The position numbers were made by a program, and so were the translations under genes. Of a stretch of 64,000 nt of DNA, positions 22,724 through 31,700 are shown piece after piece. Location: the NCBI RefSeq assembly GCF_003315795.1, contig NZ_QMEY01000010.1, forward strand, positions 186,001 to 250,000, written 5' to 3'. Within the stretch, counting starts at the first letter, position 1. Every line of letters begins with the position of its first letter. The notes beneath the pieces were generated by a model. That model did not search any database. It worked only from the letters and a program-made list of their open reading frames with translations, and was not told the origin of the DNA. The DNA comes from Spongiactinospora rosea. GTDB taxonomy: Bacteria; Actinomycetota; Actinomycetes; Streptosporangiales; Streptosporangiaceae.

Positions 22724-24460
22724 ATGACCGGTAGGCATATCCCGAGTCCTGGCATGGACGGTGAGAGCGCGTTACCCGACCGGCCGCGGAGACGCCGTGG
22801 CGTTCTGGCCGTCATCGTGGCGGCCTTCCTGGTGGGAGCGGCGGTACCCATCGTCTGGCTGGCCAACCGAGGCCCGCAGCAGGTACTGGTCGCCCCGGCC
22901 GGCGCGGCGGCGCCCGTCCGCGAGGCACAGGAGACGAGCCTGTGGAACTCCCAGGAGATCGTCCCCTCCAGATACCGCGACCGCAGCGCGGTCGAACTCG
23001 GCACCCGCTTCACCGCCTCCCGGGACGGCTGGGTGCTCGGCGTCCGGTTCTTCAAGGCCAAGGGCGACCGCGGCGGGCACACCGGCAGCCTGTGGGACTC
23101 CTACGGGCGGCGGATCGCCCGCGTCACGTTCACCGAGGAGAGCGCGACCGGCTGGCAGCAGGCGCACTTCGCGCAGCCGGTACGGATCAAGTCCGGCGGC
23201 GTCTACACCGTCTCCTACCACACGCGAGGCGGCGTCTTCGTGGGCACGCCGGGGTTCACCTCGGTGAAGTCCGGGCCGCTGCGCACGGCGTGGGGCAAGG
23301 CGGGCGTCTACCAGTACGGCAGGAGCGCCTACCCGCGCAGGGCGAACCCGCGCTCCTACAACTACTGGGTCGATGTGATCTTCCGCTGGTACGAGTGGCG
23401 GCGTCCGACCACCAAGCCGACGCCCAAGCCGACCCCCACTCCCACCCCGACCGCCACCGAGTCGGAGACGCCCGAGCCGTCGCCCACGGTGAGCGAGCCC
23501 ACCGGGGAACCCACGTCGACCCCCACGGGCGAACCGACGCAAGAACCCACCAAGGAGCCGACGAAGGAGCCCACCGAGGAGCCTTCGGAGACCCCGGCCC
23601 CCACGAACGAGCCGACCAAGGAGCCGACGAAGACCCCGACGGCGACCCCCACCGACTCCGACCCGCCCAGCGGTGACTGCGCCTACCCCGCGCCCGGCTG
23701 CGTCGGCGTGCCGGAGGGCACCCAGCTCCGGGAACTCCCGCTGAACCTCGACGGCGACGCCTACCGCGTCACCAAGGCGGGCACCGTGCTGGACGGCGTC
23801 TACGTACCGGGCCACCTGGTGATCCACGCGAACAACGTCAAGATCGTCAACAGCCAGATCGACGGCAGCGTGATCAACAACGACGGCCCCACGACGTACT
23901 CCTTCGAGATCAGCGACTCGACCGTCGGCGCGGAGTCCGGCTGTGAGACCCATCCGGGAGTCGGCTGGGACAAGTACAAGGCCACCAGGGTCCACGTACG
24001 CAACCACAGCGACGGCTTCCGGGCCTCGGGCAACGACATCGAGATCCGTGACTCCTACATCAAGCTGTGCTCCAACCCGGGCGACCACTCCGACGGAATC
24101 CAGGCGTACAAGACCGGCACGGGCCTGATCTTCGACCACAACACGATCGACCAGCGGTTCGCCAAGGACGCCACCGCGCCGATCTTCCTGGTGGACGACT
24201 ACCAGCGGGACGTCGTGGTCACCGACAACCTGGTCATGGGCGGCACCTACAGCATTCAGGTCCGCAACGTGGCCGGTGAGGCCGTGGTCCGCGGCAACCG
24301 GCTGGTGAACAAGTCGTGGGTGTACGGCCCGACGGAGAGCGACTGCCGGACCGTCGACTGGTCGGACAACACGCTGGTGACCATCGACAAGAACTACCGC
24401 ATCACCGGCACCGTCGGCCCGCTGAGGTGCGATGGTCCGCAGGGCAAGGGCCAGGGCTGA
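22724..24460 (+). CDS. Exported DUF4082 + Pro/Thr linker + right-handed beta-helix protein
   Basis: 578 residues. A basic n-region (RPRRRRG) and a long hydrophobic span at ~26-46 give a signal anchor. Residues ~72-225 match DUF4082 (VELGTRFTASRDGWVLGVRFFKAKGD...GVYTVSYHTRGG), a beta-sandwich common in exopolysaccharide-acting proteins. A ~95-residue TPTP/KEPT linker follows, then a beta-helix with repeated turns (VKIVNSQIDG, FEISDSTVG, IEIRDSYIKL, LIFDHNTIDQ). This suggests a secreted polysaccharide-binding or -degrading protein. GGAGG precedes ATG. The repeated N/D ladders are typical of pectate-lyase-like folds. Confidence 0.83.
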   Translation: MTGRHIPSPGMDGESALPDRPRRRRGVLAVIVAAFLVGAAVPIVWLANRGPQQVLVAPAGAAAPVREAQETSLWNSQEIVPSRYRDRSAVELGTRFTASRDGWVLGVRFFKAKGDRGGHTGSLWDSYGRRIARVTFTEESATGWQQAHFAQPVRIKSGGVYTVSYHTRGGVFVGTPGFTSVKSGPLRTAWGKAGVYQYGRSAYPRRANPRSYNYWVDVIFRWYEWRRPTTKPTPKPTPTPTPTATESETPEPSPTVSEPTGEPTSTPTGEPTQEPTKEPTKEPTEEPSETPAPTNEPTKEPTKTPTATPTDSDPPSGDCAYPAPGCVGVPEGTQLRELPLNLDGDAYRVTKAGTVLDGVYVPGHLVIHANNVKIVNSQIDGSVINNDGPTTYSFEISDSTVGAESGCETHPGVGWDKYKATRVHVRNHSDGFRASGNDIEIRDSYIKLCSNPGDHSDGIQAYKTGTGLIFDHNTIDQRFAKDATAPIFLVDDYQRDVVVTDNLVMGGTYSIQVRNVAGEAVVRGNRLVNKSWVYGPTESDCRTVDWSDNTLVTIDKNYRITGTVGPLRCDGPQGKGQG

Positions 24461-24467
24461 GAAAGGG

Positions 24468-25358
24468 CTAACCGGAAGAGGCGGCGGAGAGCGCGATGCC
24501 CGCGTTCGCGGCGATCGTGAGACCGGGCAGTACGGTGCTCTCCGCCACGGTCAGCCCGGTGGCGGCCAGGTGGGCGTCCACGATGCGCAGTCCGACGGCA
24601 TAGCCGGACATGCTCGGGACGCCCACCGGCTCATACCCGAAGCGCTCCATGGCCGGGTCGCCCAGGACGTACCCGAGGGCGGTGCCCATCCCGGGGCGCT
24701 CGATGTCGGCCGTCGTCTTGGCGTACGCCCGCTCCAGCTCCTCGCCCGCGACCATCTCCGACCACGGACCCATCGCCTCCGCCCCGGACAGCTCCCTGAC
24801 GAACGCCTCCGCCAGCCCCTCGGCGACCACATGTTCGCCGACGGGGACCGTGGCCGGGTTCCACTCCACGTTGGCGTAACGGACCTGGTGGTGGAACTCG
24901 TGCACCCCGCAGTGCGCGATCTTGCCGATCACGTCGTCGTCCGGCCAGGCCAGCAGGTACACCCAGCCGGGCGCGGCGCCCATGCCGTAGTAGCCGGCCG
25001 CGGTCTTCATCAGGTGCTCGTTGTCGGGGTTGCCGAGGACGAACATCACCTGCTGCCGGTCGTGGTGCTTGATCCCGGGCACATGCGCCACCAGGTGATC
25101 GAGCGCCCGGCGGATCTCCCGCTCGATCTGGCCGAGCACGTCCTCGGCGGCCAGCCGTTCCAGGGCCTTCGCGTAGCGGGGGTCGTCGGTGTCGAGCCGG
25201 AATCCGCCGCCCTGGTGGTGGATGTCCACGGGGTCGCCGGGCGGCATCGCGCCCTCCATCGGCGCGAGCATCGCGCGCAGGGCGTCGGCCCGCCGCTCCC
25301 GGGGCAGGGTGATGATCTCCGCCATGGTGGAGATCGTGTCGTGTACGACCAGTTCCAT
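24468..25358 (-). CDS. DUF2268 zinc metalloprotease-like protein (YjaZ type)
   Basis: 296 residues with the HEFHH motif (His153, Glu154, His157) in HCGVHEFHHQVRYAN, the HExxH zinc signature of DUF2268. No signal peptide, so cytosolic. A downstream Glu in VVAEGLAEAF is the likely third ligand. DUF2268 members are predicted Zn-dependent proteases; few are characterised. It starts 25358, with a GTGGCG repeat block upstream (25503-25584), and its 3' end lies 7 bp after the beta-helix gene on the opposite strand. Confidence 0.82.
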   Translation of the reverse strand: MELVVHDTISTMAEIITLPRERRADALRAMLAPMEGAMPPGDPVDIHHQGGGFRLDTDDPRYAKALERLAAEDVLGQIEREIRRALDHLVAHVPGIKHHDRQQVMFVLGNPDNEHLMKTAAGYYGMGAAPGWVYLLAWPDDDVIGKIAHCGVHEFHHQVRYANVEWNPATVPVGEHVVAEGLAEAFVRELSGAEAMGPWSEMVAGEELERAYAKTTADIERPGMGTALGYVLGDPAMERFGYEPVGVPSMSGYAVGLRIVDAHLAATGLTVAESTVLPGLTIAANAGIALSAASSG

Positions 25359-25502
25359 GCCGGGTACGGTAAAGCCTCCCGTTACGGGAGACTCAAGGGA
25401 ATTTTCGCGGGGCAGGGGCCGTGGACACCGCCGGGGCCGCCCGGCCGCGTAGGCGGCTTGAGCGGGTCCGGCCGATCCCCGGCGGCCGGATGTGACCGAG
25501 TC

Positions 25503-25584
25503 GTGGCGTCTTCCGTGGCGTCACGGTGGCGTTTTCCTGTGGCGTTCCGTGTGGCCGTGTGGCCGTGTGGCGTTCGGTGTGGCG
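25503..25584. repeat. Eight GTGGCG/GTGGCC units in a row
   Basis: GTGGCG or GTGGCC occurs at 25503, 25515, 25526, 25539, 25551, 25559, 25567 and 25579, spaced 8-13 bp apart, ending 5 bp before the DUF397 stop. The block lies between the DUF397 gene and the DUF2268 start on the same strand. It could be a run of binding half-sites for one regulator or slippage-grown sequence. The rest of 25359-25588 shows nothing else. Confidence 0.5.
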
Positions 25585-25588
25585 ACGA

Positions 25589-25822
25589 TCAGTTGATCAT
25601 GTCGTCGAACTCGCCGTCCTTGGCACCCAGAATGAAGGCCCTGATCTCGGCGCTGGTGTAGACGAGGGCCGGACCCTCCGGGTACCGGGAGTTCCGCACG
25701 GCGACCCCCCCGTCCGCCAGCGGGGCCACCTCGACGCAGTTGCCGTTGGGGTTGCTGTGCCGGCTCTTGCGCCAGGCGACGGTCAGGCGGTCGGCGGGTA
25801 CACCGTTGTGGATCGAGTTCAT
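25589..25822 (-). CDS. DUF397 protein (WhiJ partner)
   Basis: 77 residues. The family pattern is clear: VAWRKSRHSNPNGNCVEVAPLADGGVAVRNSRYPEGPALVYTSAEIRAFILGAKDGEFD. DUF397 proteins pair with WhiJ-like XRE/DUF5753 regulators in actinomycetes and often act as their antagonists or modulators. The partner gene ends 184 bp upstream on the same strand. The intervening region carries a 12-bp palindrome shared with the WhiJ promoter, so both are probably co-regulated. Confidence 0.92.
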   Translation of the reverse strand: MNSIHNGVPADRLTVAWRKSRHSNPNGNCVEVAPLADGGVAVRNSRYPEGPALVYTSAEIRAFILGAKDGEFDDMIN

Positions 25823-25858
25823 CCTTGTCTCCCCGAGGTGCTGTGCAGGTGCGTACCA

Positions 25859-25890
25859 ATGCACGTGCATCTGCGCTTGCATGTCGCAAG
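25859..25890. promoter_or_regulatory. ATGCACGTGCAT palindrome and CTTGC/GCAAG repeat upstream of DUF397
   Basis: ATGCACGTGCAT (25859-25870) is a perfect 12-bp palindrome; CTTGC (25876-25880) and GCAAG (25886-25890) form a second inverted repeat. The 11-bp core TGCACGTGCAT occurs again at 26981-26991, ahead of the WhiJ-like and ATPase genes. The natural binder is the adjacent WhiJ-like protein. Confidence 0.65.
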
Positions 25891-26006
25891 ATACGCCAAA
25901 ACTCCCGGGCATGTGCATGGACCGCGACATTTATGGCGGTTGCGCAAGGTACTTCCCGCTGTTCAGGGAGACGGCGGGTGGTGGCCCGGGTAACTGGGGA
26001 TGGACG

Positions 26007-26906
26007 TCAGTCGGACAGCTCGTTACGCAGCCTGCTCAGGAACCGTTTGCTGTCGGCGGCGCAGTCGGCCTGGACGCACAGGCTGTCCATCACCTCCATG
26101 TACCGCTCGGTCTCCTCCAGCTTGTCGAGATAGAGGGCGCTGTCGAGCTGTTCCATGTAGACGACGTCGGGGAGTTCGCGCTCGCGGAACCGCAGCAGGG
26201 TGAACGGACCGCCCGCCGCCGCGTGCCCGCCGCGGTCGAACGGGACGATCTGGAGGGTCACGTTGGGCAGCTCGATGGCCTGGAGCAGGTGCTCGACCTG
26301 GGCGCGCATGATCTCCCGGCCGCCCAGCGGACGGCGCAGCACGGCCTCGTCCATCACCACCCACAGCACCGGGGCGTCCGGACCGGTCAGCCGCTGCTGG
26401 CGGCGCATCCGCAGGTCGATGCGGCGGTCCAGCTCGTCGCCGGGGGCGGCGGAGTTGGCCAGCAGGATCACCGAACGCGCGTAGTCGCGGGTCTGGAGCA
26501 GGCCGGGGACGAACTGGATCTCATAGGAGCGGATCGTGCAGGCGGCCTCTTCAAGGCCGACGTACACCTCGAACCAGCCGGGGAGCAGGTCCGTGTACTT
26601 GTGCCACCAGCCGGGGGAGTTGGCCTGGCGGGCCAGGGCGAGAAGTGCCGCGCGTTCGTCGGGGTCGGTCACGCCGTACAGGGTGAGGAGGTCGGCGACG
26701 TCGCGTTCCTTGAAGCTGACCCGGCCCAGCTCCAGCCGGCTGATCTTCGCGTGCGAGCCTCTGATGGCGTGGCCGGCGGCCTCGCGGGTGATGTCCTTGG
26801 CGGTGCGGAGCCGCCTGAGTTGGGTGCCGAGCAGGATCCGCAGGATCGTCGGTCCACCCGACCCGGGCGAGAGTAACGATCCGCTGTCGGCCGCTTCTGC
26901 GATCAA
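26007..26906 (-). CDS. WhiJ-like XRE regulator with DUF5753 domain
   Basis: 299 residues, starting at TTG 26906 with GGGAG ~9 nt upstream. Helix-turn-helix: LRRLRTAKDITREAAGHAIRGSHAKISRLELGRVSFKERDVADLL; then the C-terminal DUF5753 (FVPGLLQTRDYARSV...LPNVTLQIVPF), a ligand-sensing domain of unknown effector. Such proteins work with a DUF397 partner (25589-25822) and often an ATPase (27134-27598) in differentiation or antibiotic control. Divergent promoter sharing with the ATPase is evident. Confidence 0.9.
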   Translation of the reverse strand: MIAEAADSGSLLSPGSGGPTILRILLGTQLRRLRTAKDITREAAGHAIRGSHAKISRLELGRVSFKERDVADLLTLYGVTDPDERAALLALARQANSPGWWHKYTDLLPGWFEVYVGLEEAACTIRSYEIQFVPGLLQTRDYARSVILLANSAAPGDELDRRIDLRMRRQQRLTGPDAPVLWVVMDEAVLRRPLGGREIMRAQVEHLLQAIELPNVTLQIVPFDRGGHAAAGGPFTLLRFRERELPDVVYMEQLDSALYLDKLEETERYMEVMDSLCVQADCAADSKRFLSRLRNELSD

Positions 26907-26980
26907 CGCCGTGCTCCCTGTCGATCAAGTTGAACAATCAAGTAGTGTCGCACGTTCACCACCCAACGTACAGTGCTTCT

Positions 26981-27052
26981 GCACGTGCATACGCACATGC
27001 AAAGGTAACGTTCGGAAGAACTTGCATCAGCACCGTTCCGATGTACTTGCAC
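26981..27052. promoter_or_regulatory. WhiJ-type operator region between WhiJ and ATPase genes
   Basis: TGCACGTGCAT (26981-26991) repeats the palindrome seen ahead of DUF397, followed by TACGCACATGCA. Further on ACTTGCA occurs at 27021 and 27046, 25 bp apart. The 227-bp gap (26907-27133) is lower in GC than its surroundings. These sites explain coordinate control of the trio. Confidence 0.6.
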
Positions 27053-27133
27053 GAGATTCACCGTCGGGCAAAGATGTCCTTTGAACGACTTGCCCGGACC
27101 GCGCGCACCTTCGATCGCCCTGGGGACGTTTCC

Positions 27134-27598
27134 ATGACGACACCTGTAGCACGGCAGCAGGCCGCCACGGGGGAACCACGGCCCCCGGCCTGGCTGCTCA
27201 CCGCTCTGGTGAACGACGGCCGACCGCGGTTCCCCGGCCTCGACGTCTGCACGCCCGCCTCGCCCGCGGTCGCCAGGGAGTTCGCCGTCTCCGTGCTCGG
27301 CGACTGGGCCTCACCCGAGTGCTCCTACGACGCCCAGCTCATCGTCTCCGAGCTGGTCACCAACGCGATGCGGCACGCGGGCGGGCTGGTCGGGCTGCGG
27401 CTGGTCCGCAGTGACCGGCAGGTGGCCTGCGCGGTCTCCGACGAAAGCCGCGACGCGCCCGTCCTCACCGAACAGGACTGCTTCGCCGAGACCGGCCGTG
27501 GCCTGCACTTAGTCCAGGCGCTCAGCGTCTGCTGGGGCTGGTTCCCGCTCAACGACCACGGCAAGACCGTCTGGGCGGTGCTCGACACCTCCGGCTGA
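27134..27598 (+). CDS. HATPase_c (RsbW/SpoIIAB-like) ATP-binding regulatory protein
   Basis: 154 residues. The Bergerat-fold ATP site is visible: N-box IVSELVTNAMRHAGG (Asn77), CAVSDESRDAP, and GRGLHLVQAL (G2). There is no kinase dimerisation domain, as in anti-sigma kinases and the ATPases found beside WhiJ/DUF397 genes. It probably phosphorylates or sequesters a partner. ATG 27134 is chosen; an in-frame ATG at 27074 would add 20 residues. The N-terminal ~25 residues are Pro/Gln/Ala-rich and likely disordered. Confidence 0.85.
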   Translation: MTTPVARQQAATGEPRPPAWLLTALVNDGRPRFPGLDVCTPASPAVAREFAVSVLGDWASPECSYDAQLIVSELVTNAMRHAGGLVGLRLVRSDRQVACAVSDESRDAPVLTEQDCFAETGRGLHLVQALSVCWGWFPLNDHGKTVWAVLDTSG

Positions 27599-27659
27599 GC
27601 CGCGTCCGGTCGTGTCCCCACAGGACCGCGCGCTGATCGCGGCGGTACGCTGACCCTTG

Positions 27660-28739
27660 ATGTACCGACTCCTGTTCACGCAGGTCCTGGCGCGGTTCGA
27701 CGCCGAGGCCGTGCACCATCTCACCGTCAGGGCGTTTCGCGTGCTCGCGATGCTGCCGCTGCTCAAGAAGCTGATCCACCGCTCGCTGGCCCCCCGGGAC
27801 CCCGCGTTGCGGATCAAGGCGTTCGGCGTCCACTTCCCCGGCCCGCTCGGTCTGGCCGCCGGGTTCGACAAGGACGCCGGGTGCGTCCCGGCCCTGGCCG
27901 CGTTCGGATTCGGCTTCATCGAGGTCGGTACCATCACCGCGCACGCCCAGCCCGGCAACGCCAGGCCGCGCCTGTTCCGGCTGGTCCGCGACCGGGCCAT
28001 CGTCAACCGGATGGGCTTCAACAACGCGGGCGCGCACGCGGCGGCGGCCCGGCTGCGCCGTCCGCGCGGCCTGCCCGCCGTGGTCGGCGTCAACATCGGC
28101 AAGACCAAGGTGGTGCCGGAGTCCGAGGCCGTGGCCGACTACGTGAGCTGCGCCAAGGAGCTGGCCCCGCTCGCCGACTACCTGGTGGTCAACGTCAGCT
28201 CGCCGAACACGCCCGGCCTGCGCGACCTCCAGACCGCCGACAAGCTCCGCCCGCTGCTCACCGAGGTCAAGCAGGTCGCCGCGGCCAACACCCGGCGCAC
28301 GCCGCTGCTGGTGAAGATCGCCCCCGACCTCGCCGACGACGACATCGACGCCATCGCCGACCTCGCGGTCGAACTGGAGCTGGACGGCATCATCGCCACC
28401 AACACCACGATCGAGCGCCCGTCCGGCGTGCGGGTCCCGCCCGGCGCCGAGACCGGGGGGCTGTCCGGCCGCCCGCTCAAGGACCGCTCGCTGCGGGTGC
28501 TGCGCAGGCTGCGGGCCCGCGTCGGCGACCGGATCACGCTGGTGTCGGTCGGCGGCGTCGAAGACGTGGACGACGTGTGGGAACGCCTGCTGGCCGGGGC
28601 CACGCTGGTCCAGGGGTACACGGGGTGGATCTACGGCGGCCCGTTCTGGGCGGCCGGCATCCACCGGCGGCTCGCCCGGCGGCTGCGGCGGCACGGCGCG
28701 AAGTCCGTCCAGGACGTCATCGGCCGCACCGCCGCCTGA
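27660..28739 (+). CDS. pyrD: Quinone-dependent dihydroorotate dehydrogenase (class 2)
   Basis: 359 residues. Oxidises dihydroorotate to orotate in pyrimidine biosynthesis, passing electrons to quinone at the membrane. Visible: the N-terminal quinone-tunnel helices (FTQVLARFDAEAVHHLTVRAFRVLAML), GLAAGFDKDAG (FMN), NRMGFNNAG, NVSSPNTPGLRDLQ (catalytic Ser), VKIAPDL, IATNTTI, LVSVGGV and LVQGYTGWIYGGP. ATG begins 8 nt after TACGCT (27646-27651) with no Shine-Dalgarno, consistent with a leaderless message. It stands alone, away from the main pyr operon. Confidence 0.97.
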   Translation: MYRLLFTQVLARFDAEAVHHLTVRAFRVLAMLPLLKKLIHRSLAPRDPALRIKAFGVHFPGPLGLAAGFDKDAGCVPALAAFGFGFIEVGTITAHAQPGNARPRLFRLVRDRAIVNRMGFNNAGAHAAAARLRRPRGLPAVVGVNIGKTKVVPESEAVADYVSCAKELAPLADYLVVNVSSPNTPGLRDLQTADKLRPLLTEVKQVAAANTRRTPLLVKIAPDLADDDIDAIADLAVELELDGIIATNTTIERPSGVRVPPGAETGGLSGRPLKDRSLRVLRRLRARVGDRITLVSVGGVEDVDDVWERLLAGATLVQGYTGWIYGGPFWAAGIHRRLARRLRRHGAKSVQDVIGRTAA

Positions 28740-28744
28740 CCCGG

Positions 28745-31700
28745 TTAGCCGTCGGCCCGGTCGGACCGTTCGGAGACACGGATCGCGTTGACGATCGTGG
28801 CGCCCTGCCGGGTGGCGAAGCGCACGTTGAGCTGACCGTCACTGACCCTGACCGTGTACTGCCTGGGCACCGCCGTGTACGTGCCCGACTCCAGCGCCAG
28901 GTCCAGCGCCGGGATGGCGAACGCGCCCTCCACCAGCACGTCGAAGACCCGCGCGCCCGGCCTGGTGGAGCGCAGGTCGGCGAAGTCCAGCTCGACGGTG
29001 TAGACGCCGTCCGGGATCTTGTCGAAGCGGTACTCCAGCATCGACTCCCTGGCCGTGCGGTACAGGGCCTGGTCGTCGGTGCCCTTGATGGTCCTGGACG
29101 TGCTTTCCGTCCGGTTCCGTGTGGTGATGTAGCCGTAGGAGCCCTCGGTGTACCGCCGGTCGGGAGTCCACGCGTCGCCCCCGGCGTCGGTCACCGGCCC
29201 TGAGCCGCCCGCGTCCACGGCGATCTGCAACTTCGTCACCACGAGCGTGACCTTGACCTCGATCACCGGCTGCCGGCCACTGGCGGACTCCACCACCAGC
29301 GTGCCCAGCCAGTACGTCCCCGGTTCCTTCCCGGTGCTGTCGAACGTGACATCGACGTCCACCGCCTGCCCCGCGGCCAGCTCGCCCGCCTCCGAGCTCA
29401 CGTCGAACCAGCTCCGGTCCCCGGTCGCGGTGTAGGCGACCCGCGCTCCCAGGTTCGTCAGCCGCAGCTTCCTGGACCTGGTGGAGTCGGTGTGCATCAC
29501 CGCGGTCAGCTCCGTGGTCGAGGCGCTGACCGCGCCCGTGATCAGCGCGGCGTCGAGTTTCGCCGGCTCGCCGGGGATGATCGTGATCGGCTTCTCCACC
29601 GTGCCGTAGTGCTCCATGGAGACCTTCACCTGGTGGTCCCCGCTGAGCACCTGGCCGAAGAACCTGCCGTCCGCACCGGTGGTGAGCGTGGCCACGTCCC
29701 CGATGGCGACGGTGGCCCCGGCCAGCGGCCTGCCGTCGTTGGCGTCGGTGACCACGCCGCCGACCAGGCCGTGCCCGCTCGGGGTGATCTCGATGCCCTG
29801 CCCGCCGGCGACGGCAGGCTCGTCGAAGGAGTACATCAGCGCGTCGGTGCTCGTGGCGTTCTCGATGCCGATGGTGGCACTCGCGCCCCGTTCGTCCGCG
29901 CTGTCGATGTCCTTGTAGCGGAAGCCGATCGAGCCGTCCTCGCCGAGCAGCGCCGAGAACGTGACCCGCTGGTCGCTCCGGCCCTGGAGGGTCACGTTGC
30001 GCCATTCGACGACGTACCGGCGATGCGGGGCGACGCCGATCACGCCCGTGTAGATCGCGCCCGCGTCGTCCACCACGATGTCATCCCAGAACGGATAGAC
30101 GGTGCTGTCCGGGATGAACCGGCTCGGGAGACTGGTGTTGCCGCTGTTGATCTCGTAGCTGGTGTCGAGGCCGATGTACCCGTTCGTGTTGACCCACGCG
30201 ACGCTGGTGCCCTTGCCGTAGTACGGGACCGTGAAGGGCAGGGCGACGTATCTGGCGTCGTCGTCGCCCCGAAGGTCCAGCTTGTGCGTGCCGGCCACGA
30301 ACTCGCGCGGGCCGGCGGAGCAGGTGTAGCCGAAGGCGTCGCTGCGCAGCGGCAGGTCGAAGTCCCTGGCCGTCTCCCCGGCCACGGTGACCGGCGCGCT
30401 CGCGCCCGCCGAACAGCGCGAGGCCGGGACGACCCGCAGGGTGTGGTCGCCGTGCGGCAGCGTCATCCGGTACCGGCCGGAGGCGTCGGTCACCGCGCGG
30501 ACCGGCGTGTCCACGGCTTCGACCGTCGCGCCGGGCTCGATGGTGCCGATCGTGGTGACCGTCCCCGACACCACGGCCGTGGGCGTGCGCGGCAGCACGA
30601 TGCCCGGGTCGGCGCTCTGGCCCGCGACGATCGTGACGTTCGCGGTGGTCGTGTCATAGCCGAACTTCGCCACGGTGACCTTGTAGTCGCCGGCCAGCAG
30701 GCGCGGTACGGCGAACGTGCCGTCCGCGCCGGTCGTGAGCTCGCGCTCGACCGGGCCGCGCACGGTGACCTTCGCGCCGGAGAGCGGCGTGCCGTCCGAG
30801 GTCGCGGTGCCGCGCAGGTCGCCGAGCGGGTCGCGCGGCGCGGCCTGTACGGCGGCGTAGGCATCCAGCCGGCCCTCGCCCCAGACGTTGTTGTCGGTCG
30901 CGGTGCCGCCGCAACTCGTGTCGTTGACGTCGATCGCGGTGCCGTCGAGCACCTGCCGGGTGGCGGCGATCTTGCCCTGCAACGACGGCGCGGCCGACCA
31001 GATCAGCGCCACGGTGGCCGCCACGTGCGGCGTGGCCATCGAGGTGCCGGAGTGGATCTCGTAGCCGCCGCCGGGGACGGAGGAGCGCACGTCCACGGCG
31101 GGGGCGGCGATGTTCGGCTTGATCTCGCCGTTCTCGCCCTCGCCCTTGCTCGACCGGTTGTACAGGGCGTTGTTCACGTCGAATCCGCCCACGCTGTAGC
31201 TCTGCACGTACTGGGCGGGGGAGTCGCTGGTCCGGCAGGCCGGGCCGCTGTTGCCGTTGGCGAACACCGGGAAGATCCCGGCGGCGATCCAGGCGTCGAC
31301 GCTCTCCTTGTACCACTCGTCCAGCCCTCGGCCGCCCCAGGAGTTGTTCACGATGTCCGGGGCCAGGTCGGTACGCGGGTTGCGGCCGTTCAGGTCGGTC
31401 GGGGCGAGCACCCACTGGGCCGCGGCGAGCAGCATCTCGTCGGAGCACCTGCCGTTCACGCAGCCCTTGACGGCGATCCAGCGCGCGCCCGGCGCGACGC
31501 CGATGCCGTTCGCCCCGGCGATGGTGCCGGTGACGTGCGTGCCGTGGCCGTATTCGTCGCACGGCGCGGCGCTCGGGCAGGTGCCGCTGGCGTCGTACCA
31601 GTTGTAGGCGTGGTCGACCGTGCCGTCGGCGTTCCTGCCGCGGTAGGAGGCGGCCAGGTCCGGGTGGTCGAACTGGGCGCCGGTGTCGATGGTGGCCACC

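Noticed and set aside
22384..23082. Upstream extension of the GT-B-like frame to 23082
   Set aside because: The added ~233 residues overlap the beta-helix gene and intergenic region; Met at 22383 begins good coding sequence.
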